64,000 nucleotides of DNA from Siphonodentalium dalli (lineage: Eukaryota; Mollusca; Scaphopoda; Gadilida; Siphonodentaliidae). A program made the position numbers and the translations under genes. Location: contig CP136068.1 in assembly GCA_032622095.1 (NCBI GenBank), forward strand, positions 56,754,025 to 56,818,024, written 5' to 3'. Numbering within the stretch: position 1 is the stretch's first letter; every line of letters begins with the position of its first letter. The notes below the pieces were generated by a model, which saw only the letters and a list, made by a program, of their open reading frames with translations, did not search any database and had not been told where the DNA came from. Shown piece after piece: positions 34,199-45,235 of this stretch.

Positions 34199-35301
34199 GT
34201 AAATGAATTGGAATCGATGTGCATCAGTCATTAGCGGTATCCCTCAAGGAAGTGTACTTGGCCCACTACTGTTTGTCCTGTACATAAATGACTTACCAGA
34301 CTGTGTAAAATCAGAAGTGATGCTGTTTGCAGACGACACAAAGATTTTTAAGGAGATAACAGACAAAAATGATATGGACACACTACAAAGCGATCTTGAT
34401 GAACTCCAAAAGTGGTCAAACAACTGGTTACTAAGATTCCATCCAGAAAAATGTGTTTTCATGAATGTGGGAAAAGAGGAGTTTCAGCCAAATTACAACT
34501 TGATAGACAAGAATGGGAGTGAAACTAAATTAAAACAGGTGGAAAAAGAAAAGGACATAGGAGTAACCACAGACAGAAACCTATCATTTGAGGACCACAT
34601 CAACGAGAAAATACAGAAAGCCAACAGTGTTCTTGGAGCCATCAGAAGATCATTCACCTACTTAGACTATACTACAATGGCAAAACTATATAAAGGACTG
34701 GTAAGACCATTACTCGAATATGCTCAACCTGCTTGGAGACCATATCTAAAAAAAAACACACAGTTCCAATGGAAAAAGTTCAAAAGCGAGCAACAAAATT
34801 AGTACCAGGACTAAAAGATATGGGATACGAAGATAGACTAAGAAAAATGGAAATACCAACCCTGATGTACAGAAGCCACCGAAGTGATATGATCGAATGC
34901 TTTAAGATATTCAACTGCTACGATCCGGAAGTATCTAACATTCTTACAAGAAACACCGAATCTCGGACCAGAGGCCACAACTATAAATTGTACAAGGAAA
35001 GATCTAACTATGACGTTAGAAAATATACATTCAGCCAGAGAGTGGTCACAACTTGGAACAATCTACCAGACGAAGTGGTGTATGCTGAAGATATTAACCA
35101 ATTCAAAAACAGACTAGATCATCATTGGAAGAATCAGGATATTAAATATAACTATAAAGCGGAATTGGTGACTGATTTTCAACCATACAACCCAAATATG
35201 TCTAGAGATGCAGCCGAATACGGTGAAATATCACAATGTGAGGTGGATATAGTGGCAGACCGCCAGCGTCCACTACAGACGTAAGGTAACGTAAGGTAAA
35301 T
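34199..35301 (+). mobile_element. LINE-H: 5'-truncated LINE with RT C-terminal half
   Basis: It enters abruptly at about 34200, one base beyond the LINE-A ORF1 ATG. Frame 1 (34203-34802) shows SGIPQGSVLGPLLFVLYIND and LFADDTKIF (RT blocks) and EDHINEKIQKANSVLGAIRR. A frameshift near an A9 run (34748-34756) moves to frame 2 (34733-35284), with VQKRATKLVPGLKDMGYEDRL and FSQRVVTTWNNLP. The element ends with a short GTAACGTAAG tandem tail at about 35285-35298. GTAAAT at 34199-34204 and 35296-35301 may be a 6-bp target duplication. Non-functional. Confidence 0.78.
34203..35284 (+). pseudogene. LINE-H reverse transcriptase (partial, frameshifted)
   Basis: Only the palm from GIPQGS, the catalytic FADDT block, and the thumb remain. 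The wording LVRPLLEYAQPAW and AIRRSFTYLD is typical of CR1/Rex1-like RTs. It lacks an endonuclease because of 5' truncation. Confidence 0.82.
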
Positions 35302-36480
35302 ATCAAAATCCGACACTTGACCACTGTAGAATGGAAAATTTGGCGAGGACGTTCAGGGTCAGAAACAGAGTCAAGTTTATCAGGAAAGCAGAAATAAAAA
35401 CGCTGCTGATGTGATGCAGCACACAATTAATTCATTCCTTGGGCAATAATACATGTAATAAGGTTCGATCTCACCAAATTTATGTCTGTTAGAACTTGTC
35501 CCCAATCAAAATTCAAAATGGCGGCTGTTGTTTACAGTCATCTGGAAAGTTTCTGTTCCTTATATTGGTCAATTCAGAGCACCAAATCCAACATTTCTTC
35601 AAATAGTGTGATGTATGTACATCGGAACACACATTGACATCATATTTTCATTCAGGCGTTGAGCATTTAGATAGCAAAACTTTAAAAATCTCCATCGAAC
35701 TCAGGAGCGAAATTTTTAACGACCCGCCATGCAAGGGAGATAATCTTTGAACATTGATCAATAAGTCATATACAAAGAGTTGTGTTAAACATTATATTCA
35801 TAGGTATGCAAACAATTATGTTATGAATTAGATTTTCAAAAAACATAAATTTAAATTAAATCATTTTATCTTCCGAAAATAAGGCGATTTGACAATATAT
35901 GCATGATAGACGCTAGTCAATAGCAGAAGTGATTTTACAGTCAGAAAGGAGTTTGTTAGTTCTACTCATAATACTGAGATTAATCAAGTATTCAGTGGAT
36001 TTGCTATGAATTAATTAGTTCAGACAAGTGCTACATGTATATCCAATATGCAGAGTAATTATATGCTAATTGAAAAATAATGTATGACACAATTCTACTT
36101 ATACAGTGTTTATCGCACGTTTGTGATTTAGTGGTGTTATACGGATATTATGGGGATGTGGGATGTCACGAAGTAACCAGTATAGTATGAGTTGCCAAAA
36201 TTCACTCACTACTTACCGTAAGCATATATTGGAATAGGTAAGTACGCTCCAAATCATGCAGTCAGAGCAGAGCTCGGTATATATCTATGTTCCGTCGAAT
36301 TATTATGCAGAATAACTAACTATATAGAACATATTTGATGCAAAATTATCAAATGTATCTAAAAAAAATAAAATAATGGTATCAGTCGTCTCTGAACATG
36401 TGATGAGGAAAGCCAAATGTAACTCTTTATTCAGGACTATGAACACATTTGGCTGTAAAAATATACAGGTTGCATTAAAT
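35302..36480. other. No recognisable gene; possible LINE-A 5' UTR remainder
   Basis: AT-rich. AAAATGGCGGCTG (about 35514) resembles the starts of LINE 5' UTRs, but on the plus strand. No frame above about 75 codons has a motif. Confidence 0.35.
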
Positions 36481-36489
36481 AACCAAACA

Positions 36490-36960
36490 TAGTATCATCA
36501 GAAATCTTAAGTTTAAGCTTCAGGAACAATATGTGAAAGAATTCAAGAGATCTATATTTGATGACTCTAATCGAGATGGACATAAATATAAACTCAGAAC
36601 ATATAGATTGTTTAAAAATGGTTATGTCTTAGAGACTTACTTAACAAACACAGCATCTTTAAAAGATATGGTTCATTTTACAAAACTCAGTATATTAGTG
36701 ATCACAAACTCAGTATATTAGTGATCACAAACTCAGTATATTAGTGATCACAAACTCAGTATATTAGTGATCACAAACTCAGTATATTAGTGATCACAAA
36801 CTCGCAATAGAAAAAGGTGGACATCATCAGCCTATATTTAAAAAAGGGAACAGATTGTGCCTTAAATGCAGGAACGGTTCTGATATAGAAAATGAGTATC
36901 ATTTCATTATGGAATGTTTATGTAAATAAATCGTATCGTATCATGAAATGCATACATGGA
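36490..36960 (+). pseudogene. LINE-C C-terminal remnant with Cys/His knuckle
   Basis: One frame reads KLRTYRLFKNGYVLETYL (about 36593-36650). After a minisatellite the frame continues with ISDHKLAIEKGGH and CLKCRNGSDIENEYHFIMEC, a C-x2-C...H-x4-C knuckle found at the C-terminus of LINE RTs. It ends with AATAAATCGTATCGTAT, the same tail as the fragment at 42255-42705. The upstream RT is absent. Confidence 0.7.
36684..36798 (+). repeat. 23-bp minisatellite inside the LINE-C remnant
   Basis: Five perfect units of AACTCAGTATATTAGTGATC plus ACA (starts 36684, 36707, 36730, 36753, 36776) and a partial sixth. The unit derives from the codons for the RISDHKLA motif. Because 23 is not a multiple of three, it shifts the frame. 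Confidence 0.95.
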
Positions 36961-37552
36961 ACAAAATATGAACTAATCATGTCCCTAACTACCTCACCAA
37001 AATTATTTACTACCGCATACTGTCGATGAAGCATCTCGATACCCAATTGAAACCCTCTGCGATACATACTCTACTTGATTTAAACAATATTTATTAGCCC
37101 CAATATTACATTTATGATGAACAACATTTAGATGATGGAAACATGAGTAGAATAGAAAAGGGGAAGAGGATTTAGCAGCAAGCAGATATGTGCTTTTGTT
37201 GAGCTATCTCCTCAGACAAGTAGAAAAATTGTAGAAATCAAGGAAGATCGAGCGAATGGCAAGTGGTCGAGTTAGAGAAACAATAGGTTTAAGAAGTGAT
37301 GGTATATTAATATTATGATGTACAGACGAGTTTACAATAAGTGTTGAAATGATAAATAAGCTTATGTGGATAATAATGAGAGGGGTGTATTCACAAGGAA
37401 TACCAGACAGAGATAGGTGAACCGATAGAAATAAAGAGCTTGTATGTGAAAGAAAAGTCGGTGAAAGAAAAGTCGGTACCACTGTTATGAACATTTTTAG
37501 ACTAACTTGTGGAAAGAATTATTTTGAAAATGAATTGTTTTGAAAATAAATG

Positions 37553-37612
37553 TGGAAACTAAATATGGAAACTAAATATGGAAACTAAATATGAAAACTA
37601 AATATGAAAACT
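37553..37612. repeat. 13-bp tandem repeat in the LINE-B 3' region
   Basis: Four full units of TGGAAACTAAATA (two with TGAAAACTAAATA) and a partial fifth, just downstream of the ORF2 stop on the LINE strand. Confidence 0.93.
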
Positions 37613-37628
37613 CCATGGGTTATATTTG

Positions 37629-40600
37629 CTATGCCGTTGAATTGTTAGTGTATTGTTTGAAACGTCCGCTTTTTTGAATGAAGTATTGCGTAGCTCGGAA
37701 TATTTCATTATTTATTTCAGATGATAGCAATGGTATGCCTTTGAGTAAGATCTTGGTAGTTAAGAAAGTCGGGTCAATATTTGAGAATGAGTCAGACCTG
37801 AGTTGAGTATATCTTTGACAGAATAATAGAAAGTGTTCAGCGCTTTCTACATCCCCGCATACACATTTGTCACAATCGCGTAAATGGTTTTCACGAAGGT
37901 CACGATTTAGATTACTACACTTGAGTCTTAAACGGGCATGCAATATTTGGGTTTCGCGATTTAAACAATAATCAAAATGTTGGACTTTCAATGAATTTCT
38001 CCGTTTTTCTATATCTAGTCGTGACTTGAATATCTCTAAAGACTTTGCGCTTTTAGTTTCGGGTGTTAACTCATTCCACAGGCGAGTAGCAGATGGAAGG
38101 AAGGTGTTCATATATGCCGACGAGTTGTCAGCTTGCGGAGGTCTTAAGTCGTTTCTCCTAAAATTATATCTCTGGGAACCCGGGGTATCGGTGTTGATCA
38201 TGTTGTATAAATAGGTTGGTGATGATCTAACAAACATTTTATAAAACTGATGTAGTTTAAATTTTTTTCTCCTTTCTGCTAATGTTTCCCACCCAAGTTC
38301 AGATAGAAGGTCGCTATTGTTAGTGCTACGCGTGGCTCCTGGAACGATCCTTGCTGCTTCAAATTGAATTTTTTCAAGTCGTGTGCTCAATTCACATATA
38401 CAATTGTCCCATACTGGTGCAGCATATTCTATGATTGGACGAATGTAAGAGAAATATATTTTTTTAAGGGTTTTTCTATTCAGCGAAAATCTATGCATTC
38501 GCATTATGTTAATTTTCTTCCAAGCTCTATCAGTAATATCATCTATGTGGTCACCCCATTTCGCTTGATTGTCAAATGTTAATCCTAAGTGTTTATGCGA
38601 GCTAACTTCTGTGATAATAGAATTGGACATCTGAAGTGGTGGGTGGGCTATGGGTGTTCGCTTTCTGGAGATGAGAAGAGATTAAGTTTTTTGAGGATTA
38701 AAAGTAACAAGCCACTGATGTACCCAATTAGCTAGTCTCGCGATATCCATATTCATCAGATCTGCTGCTCTGTCTGGATCTTCTATAGTAAGAAACATAG
38801 ATGTATCGTCAGCAAAAAGTCGAATGTGACAAGTAACATTTTCAGAGATATCGTTTATATAAACTATAAATAGTAAAGGTCCAAGTATAGATCCTTGGGG
38901 AACACCTGCTTGTACGGGTTTCCAATCTGAGTTTTCATTGTCAATTATTACTCGTTGTTGGCGTTGACTTAGATAACTCTCGATCAAGTGAAGTAATTTA
39001 CCAGTGATACCAATACGTTCAAGTTTGTACAATAAACCTGTGTGCCATACTTTATCAAACGCTTTGCTAACGTCACAGAAGACAGATCTTATTTCTTTAC
39101 CTTGGTCCAATGAGTCTGCAATGTACTCGTAGATATCGGTGAGTTGAAAGACAGTGGAATCACCACGGACAAATCCTGACTGTAAATTTGATACTAGTCC
39201 ATTAAGTGTTAAAAAGTCCCAAATTTTTTTATATATACATTTTTCAAACACCTTTGATATACAGCTGAGCAGTGATACAGGCCTATAGTTAGACATTTTA
39301 CTCCTGTCTTCTTTTTTATGAATTGGCACAACATTTGACCGTTTCCATTCTAGAGGGTAATAGGATTCGTTGATATGGCGGTTGAATATATTAGTGAGGG
39401 GATAACATAATGAGTCAGCACACTGTTTTAATATTTTGGGATGTACTTGGTCTGGCCCTGAAGCTTTCGTCGGGTTGACCGATTTGAGGGCCTCTCGCAG
39501 ATCATCAGCGGTTAATTTTATTTCACAAAGAGTTTGTCTCCATGTGTCAAAAGATCTGGGGGGAAGAGTAGCACCATCATCATTTACAGATGTTATGCCA
39601 CAGAAATATTCATTAAAGCAGGTTGCTTTGTCATGGGGAGATACGTATATATTTGTTCCATCAGTTATCGGCGGGATACTTTGTGCCCTCGGGGAAAACA
39701 ATAATCTTTGAAGTGTTTTCCACCACGTCGAAGCGTCACATGCGTTATCATTTAGTTTCTTTTCTAATTTGGAATTATGTTCTCTTTTTGATTTCCTGAT
39801 CACTGATATGACCTCATTTCGCTTTATCCTATAGTTCGCCCAGTCGAGAGGAGAGTCAATTCGTTTTGCTTTATTATGAAGCCTTCTGCGCTCACGAATT
39901 AATTTGCGGATGTTGCATGTCAACCACGGGGGACACCCTTTACGAATAGTTGCGCTCTTGTGTGGTATGAAAGAAGTTGCCGTCGAGATAATGTTGGTAG
40001 TTATATACAGCTTCAGCTAAATAGTCTGTGCTCAAAGAGTCGAGTTCACCAGAGCGGTTCCAATCGTAAAATGCATTATTCATCGATTCAAAATCAGCCA
40101 TGTTGTAATTCCACACAATACGTCTGAGAGAGTTTTTCTGTCTAGTGTGTGAATAATTAAGGTCAATTCTAACCGGACAATGGTATCGTTTCATGTCCGA
40201 ATAAAATGGATCTAATACCTTCCAAGATATGATTGATTTTGGGTTACTTACTAGGTAAAGGTCTAGTGTTGTTTTCGAACTCTCAGAGAAATGGGTAGGT
40301 GATTTTATTATCTGTTTTACGCCACACGCGCTACAAATATCATTAATATGTCCATGGAAATTCGGTTTCTGATCTTCGTTAAAATCTCCTGCTATTATCA
40401 TCTCTAAACCACTATCTCGTGCGACACCAATCGATTTTTCAATATCGTCCCAGTCAGAAGTAAGAGAATTCGGTGGTCGATAAAAGCAACCTGCTAGAAT
40501 ATGATGAGGCTTTATGAGCTCAACCCATACAGATTCCAGGTTGGGGGTAGATAAGTCATCACGAAATTTGAATGCAATGGTATCTCTAACATAAATAGCC

Positions 40601-41218
40601 ACCCCACCCCCTACCCTGTCTGTTCTATCATTTCTCACAACGTCGTTAAAACCTTCAACAAATAAATCCGTGTTATCAACAGATGGACTAAGCCAAGTTT
40701 CTGTGAACATGCACACATCAAAATCGTTCATTTCAACCGATATCGTATCTAGTTTGTTCCTTATACTTTGTGGGTTTAACAAAAGGAAAGCCATGCCGTC
40801 GTCACGTGGACCTGGATTACGTTCGCACACATCCAATTAATAACAGAATGAGTATAGTAATTAAAGACAATGCAGACATAAACGCAGTATATATGGAAAA
40901 ATATTCAAGTGTACAGGTACGATTGATGATCGGGGGGTAATCCCTGTCCACAGACGACAGCGTGCTGAAGATATTGTTATGGGTCGTCAAAGTTTCAAAA
41001 TTGCCAAGAAAATTTTCTGGAAGAAAGTTGCCAAACATAACATGGATAAGAAGGGTTATTCTGCAAGATAAATTGCAACTCAGCCCTTTGATTCTCAGAG
41101 AGATGTATAAAACGCAATAAAGCGAAGATTGTCTGTCAAAACATTTATTCCGGTGCGGTATGACGGCATAGCAGAAGAAAGAACCAATACTTGCTCTATA
41201 TTGTGAGATATCAATCAT
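37629..41218 (-). pseudogene. LINE-B ORF2: hydrophobic N-terminus, broken 2A, endonuclease, reverse transcriptase
   Basis: The start at 41218 overlaps the small upstream ORF in ATGA. The N-terminal frame (41218-40817) aligns with LINE-A (Q-(H/Y)-RA-x-IG-x-F...PHR-x-K-x-FD) and ends in a hydrophobic stretch. The 2A-like motif is reached only after a frameshift (40836-40807). Endonuclease blocks: LNPQSIRNKL, CMFTETWLS, GGGVAIYVRD, GCFYRPPN, AGDFNED, RYHCPV. A frameshift near 39930-39990 leads to the RT: KASGPDQVHP, NYRPVSLLSC, CDVSKAFDKVWH, AGVPQGSILGP, LFADDTSMFL. An in-frame TAA at 38684-38682 precedes the thumb (HKHLGL, LGWETLAERR) and the knuckle CVCGDVESAEHFLLFC. Confidence 0.87.
40807..40836 (-). 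other. Frameshifted 2A-like motif (LINE-B)
   Basis: The frame reads D-V-C-E-R-N-P-G-P. Compared with D-V-E-x-N-P-G-P there is one extra residue, and the upstream hydrophobic frame ends LLLIGCVRT in a different phase. A single inserted base within the 2A codons explains both. ERNPGP itself is preserved. Confidence 0.65.
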
Positions 41219-41523
41219 TTAGAGAATGAGTTAGGTATAATAGGTATAGTTTGTTCAGGCAAGTAGATTGGCTCAATCTGGTTACGAAATTCCCATGGAA
41301 GTTTTATGTTTGATAATTTCTGTTCAGTTGATTTGACTAGGCTTTGGACATTCATATTATTTTGTTCAGGTGTACGTAGATGGGCATGCGACACAACAAA
41401 TCGGTTGTGGGTGCTAGCACAGATAAGACTAGAAGCAGTGGTACAAGTAATGAAAGAAGTATAATAAGTTATATGACACAAAACAAAACATATATACAAC
41501 AGGAAACTCATCTGTCGAAACAT
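41215..41523 (-). CDS. Small hydrophobic ORF overlapping the LINE-B ORF2 start
   Basis: A 102-codon frame starting MFRQMSFLLYICFVLCHITY, a signal-anchor-like N-terminus, followed by a hydrophilic tail. The stop and the ORF2 start share ATGA (41218-41215). Position and N-terminal hydrophobicity mirror the small ORFs of LINE-A and LINE-G, but I cannot align the sequences. Function unknown. Confidence 0.4.
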   Translation of the reverse strand: MFRQMSFLLYICFVLCHITYYTSFITCTTASSLICASTHNRFVVSHAHLRTPEQNNMNVQSLVKSTEQKLSNIKLPWEFRNQIEPIYLPEQTIPIIPNSFSK

Positions 41524-42002
41524 CTAAACGCGGCTTTAGTTACAACCAGGAAAGGAAATATGTTGCTGATTTGTGAGGGAGCATGGAGTCGTTTGAGTCC
41601 CACATACCACTGTCAAGTGTAGGAATTTGGGACGGAAACAAGACCAGGCTCTCATAAGTATATGTACGAAAAAGGCAGTGTTGTTATGATATCGGGAAGG
41701 AAATGTTCTATGCTCATTGTGAGCCTTTAGAAGTCAGTGCCAAGGACTGATTATTAACGCAAGGAAAAGAATATACAAGTGAAAAGACAACTGAAGATTC
41801 TAAATCCAGTCAATTAGATTCAAGACAGAATTGGAGAAATAAATATATGATAATTATTCATAGCCAGGTATAATTAAGATCAGGTTAAATTGGATTATTA
41901 GATTAATCAAGTGAAAAGTATAATAATACATAAAACTGCTCAAATTTAGTTCAAGTTGGATCAGAGTCCAAAATATATGAATCCAAGTTGAGATTAAAAG
42001 TT
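41524..42002. other. No recognisable gene
   Basis: AT-rich sequence between LINE-B and the nested LINE fragments; perhaps part of a LINE-B spacer or 5' region. Confidence 0.35.
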
Positions 42003-42890
42003 GATGTACAAGCACGAGTCCTCTACTTCACGAATACGACCCACTTCAAATCGAGCTCCACCCCGTCCATGATCGCTGAATGGGATTTATCATCCAAACC
42101 ACTACCGGCAACAAACAACTTATTGACCCTTCATCAAAACCAACCAAGGACGAAATCATAAGTAACATAGAACTTTCTTTAAAAAAAAGAAAGAAATTAC
42201 TATCAACCCCCACCATACTATATAACGCAGGTCAGAGGAGACTAAACATATTGCACATAAGGTTGTTTTAAAATGATTATGTCTTAGAGAATTACTAAAC
42301 AGTTTTACAAAACTCCGTATTAGTGACCATAAACTAGCTATTGAGAAAGGTAGACATCTCATCTTCCTATCATTAATGGAGGAAGAGGAATAGATTGTGT
42401 CTAAAATCTTAAATGCAGGACCGGTTCTAATATAGCGAATGAGTATCATCATATTGGAACGACCACACTACTTCGATCTCATGAAGAATAATGACCCAGC
42501 ATGACGTAAGCAGCAAAATCTACAACGTGGTCCGGCGCTTCTTTGATAAGCATTCTTAATTAATATTATGCATATCACCACACAATAAAACACGTAGCTA
42601 TATAGAAATGCCATGTTCACATGTAATTATTTATTTATTATTGTTTTATTATGCATTATATTGTTAGCATACTGCCTTTATTTTTTATGCAAATAAATCA
42701 TATCGTATTGCGCTGTAGACTCAGATATAACTGCAGTAATTTAAACTTTAATAAATATGAAAATTACATTTCAGCTCATTCAACAAGTAGTTATGGTAAT
42801 CCATATGAAGACGCAAGCCGGTTTTTTTTTTCTTCAGTAAACTGTTGTCCTTTGTGCGCATATTCCAGATATCATATGTGGTCGGCATGA
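42003..42890 (+). pseudogene. LINE-D C-terminal remnant, split by LINE-C
   Basis: Upstream half: ILYNAGQRRLNIL (about 42220-42253). Downstream half: RCRLRYNCSNLNFNKYENYI and GNPYEDASRFFFSSVNC (about 42711-42870). Together these match the G-R-x-NI-x-x-CRLR-x-x-CS-x-L and CGNxxED-x-x-H-FFF-x-C blocks seen in the LINE-I fragment at 54695. The two halves join exactly if the 451-bp insert is removed. The 5' limit is uncertain. Confidence 0.7.
42255..42705 (+). mobile_element. LINE-C 5'-truncated copy nested in LINE-D
   Basis: It begins within the LFKN(G/D)YVLE block and continues with LRISDHKLAIEKGRH, homologous to the remnant at 36490-36960. It ends AATAAATCATATCG. TATTGC at 42249-42254 and 42706-42711 is a 6-bp target duplication. 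Confidence 0.75.
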
Positions 42891-43086
42891 TTGGACACAG
42901 ACTCTTTGAAAAGCCGACAGACATCCTAACAGATTTGCGTCTCTAATCTGTGATTAACTTTTCCTTTTCTATGACGATGCGGCTTTTCCAAGATTATGGA
43001 ATAATTCGTTTCCATATATGGAGTGCATGTCCGGCGTAGTAAACGTTTGTGAAAATCATAGTATTCAGTAATAATTATAAAAACAA

Positions 43087-44313
43087 CACTGGTCGATGTT
43101 TTATTTACGAGACTCATCAGGTCCACTGTGGCACTACCCTGATCACTGATCGATGTTTTATTTACGAGACACATCAGGTCAGCTATGGTACACCCCTGAT
43201 CGCTGGTCGATGTTTTATTTACGAGACTCATCAGGTCCGTTATGGTACACTCCTTATCACTGGTCGATGTGTTATTTACGGGTCACATCAGGTCCACTTT
43301 GGTACACCCCTTATCACTGGTCGACGGTTTATTTACGGGACACATCAGGTACGCTATGGTACACCCCTGACCACTGGCTAAGCTTTATTTACGGGACACA
43401 CCAGGTTCACAATGGAACACCCCTTATCACTGGTCAATGTTTTATTTACGGGACACATCAGCTCCACTATGGTACATCCCGAGATCACTGATCGATATTG
43501 TATTTACGGGACTCGTCAGCTCCACTACGTTACATCCCTGACCACTGGTCAATGTTTTATTTGCGGGACACATCAGCTCCACTATGGTACATCCCTGGTC
43601 ACTGGTTGATGTTTTATTTACGAGACACATCAGGTCCGCCATGGTACACCCCTGATCACTGGTCCATGTTTTATTTACGAGACACATCATGTCCGCCATG
43701 CTACACCCCTGATCACTGGTCGATGTGTTATTTACGAGACACATTAGGTCCGCTTTGGTACACTCCTGATCACTGGTCGATGTTTTATATATGAGACACA
43801 TCAGGTTCGCTATGGTACACTCCTGATCACTAATCGATGTTTTATTTATGAGACACATCAGGTCCACTATGGTACACTCCTGATCACTGGTCGATGTTTT
43901 ATTTACTGGATACATCATCTCCACTATGCACTGGTCAATGCTTTATTCACGGGACACACCACATGCAATATGCTACACCCCTGCTCACTGATCGATGTTT
44001 TATTTACGGGACATATCAGTTCCAGTATGGTACACCCATGATCAATGGTCGATGTTTTATTTACGGGACACGTCAGAACCTATATGGAACACTCCTGATC
44101 ACTGGTCGATGTTTTATTTACGAGACTCATCAGGTCCACTATGATACACCCCAGATCACTGGTCAATGTTTTATTTACGAGACTCATCAGGTCCACTATG
44201 GTACAACCATGATCACTGGTCGATGTTTTATTTACGAGACACATCAGGTCCACTATGATACACCCCTGATCACTGGTCCGTGTTTTATTTACGAGACTCA
44301 TCAGGTCCACTAT
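43087..44313. repeat. 57-bp satellite array, block 1
   Basis: About 21 monomers of 57 bp. The most conserved part is GATCACTGGTCGATGTTTTA followed by TTTACGRGAC; variable positions include CAGGTCC/CAGCTCC and TATGGTACAC/TATGATACAC. The monomer is exactly 19 codons, so several frames on both strands stay open. The block ends in a TA microsatellite at 44314. Confidence 0.95.
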
Positions 44314-44582
44314 ATATATATATATCTTTATTTCCTCCTCATGGGAGATCATTGATACAATACAATTAATTCACACAAAAACAAATATATCAACAACAAA
44401 ATGGCAATATAAGCACATAGGACATAGCGCCATATATTATTTATTCACAATGAAATGATAAAAATATAGCAATATTGTAAATCGAACAATTCTTGTTTCA
44501 AAGCGTGCCTGACATCTCTCTCTCTCTCTCTCCCTCCCTCTATATATATTATATATGTATATATACATACACATATATACAC

Positions 44583-44621
<39 letters not shown>

Positions 44622-44752
44622 TATATATATATATATATATATACATACACACTCATACATATACATACACACATATATACACACATATATATATCCCCAC
44701 ATACATATACATATACATACATATATATATATATATATACATATATATATAG

Positions 44753-44789
<37 letters not shown>

Positions 44790-45235
44790 CACACATGTAC
44801 ATACATATACACATATATATACACACATACACATACATACACACATATACATATATATATATATATATATCTCGCACACACACCTTAGCCCACATACACT
44901 CACACAACTATCGTGTATTACTACACACCATGCATGGATGCTACTCCGGTCTAGCACAGATTAGGCCAAGATGTCAATATAAGTTCATGACATCTCCAAT
45001 CGGAGTGCAGCAAAATGTAAGACATACATAATCAGATTCGGAAATTTACACAAGTATGTTAGGGATACAATGCAAGTAGAACATTGGCACGGTCATGATC
45101 GATTACATACACATGTATGCACCATGTGAGCTTACACGAACCTATAATGCATGATCTACATGCACATATACATAAAATGATTGTCGATGTAAATGTAATC
45201 CAAGCATTATCGGGTAAATGTATCGCCGAAAACAA
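44314..45235. other. Microsatellite-rich insert in the satellite
   Basis: The left edge has a (TA)n run followed on the minus strand by an AATAAA-type signal (CCTCATGGGAGATC region, about 44328-44350), resembling a LINE 3' end of minus orientation. Then come (TC)n at about 44513-44540, long (TA)n/(CATA)n tracts at 44540-44880, and about 350 bp of unrecognised unique sequence. No gene. YIYIYI-type frames are artefacts of the microsatellite. Confidence 0.6.

Larger units (their letters stand above)
37081..41523 (-). mobile_element. LINE-B: APE-type LINE related to LINE-A
   Basis: Minus-strand element with a small hydrophobic ORF (41523-41215), ORF2 (41218-37629) and a 3' region to about 37081, ending AATAAATATTGTTTA. 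It is collinear with LINE-A but clearly diverged. I cannot find an ORF1 upstream, so it may be 5'-truncated or interrupted near 41.5-42.0 kb. ORF2 carries two frameshifts and one stop. Confidence 0.8.

Noticed and set aside
44493-44907. ORFs made of [11 protein letters not shown] repeats
   Set aside because: Translation of TA/CATA microsatellite.
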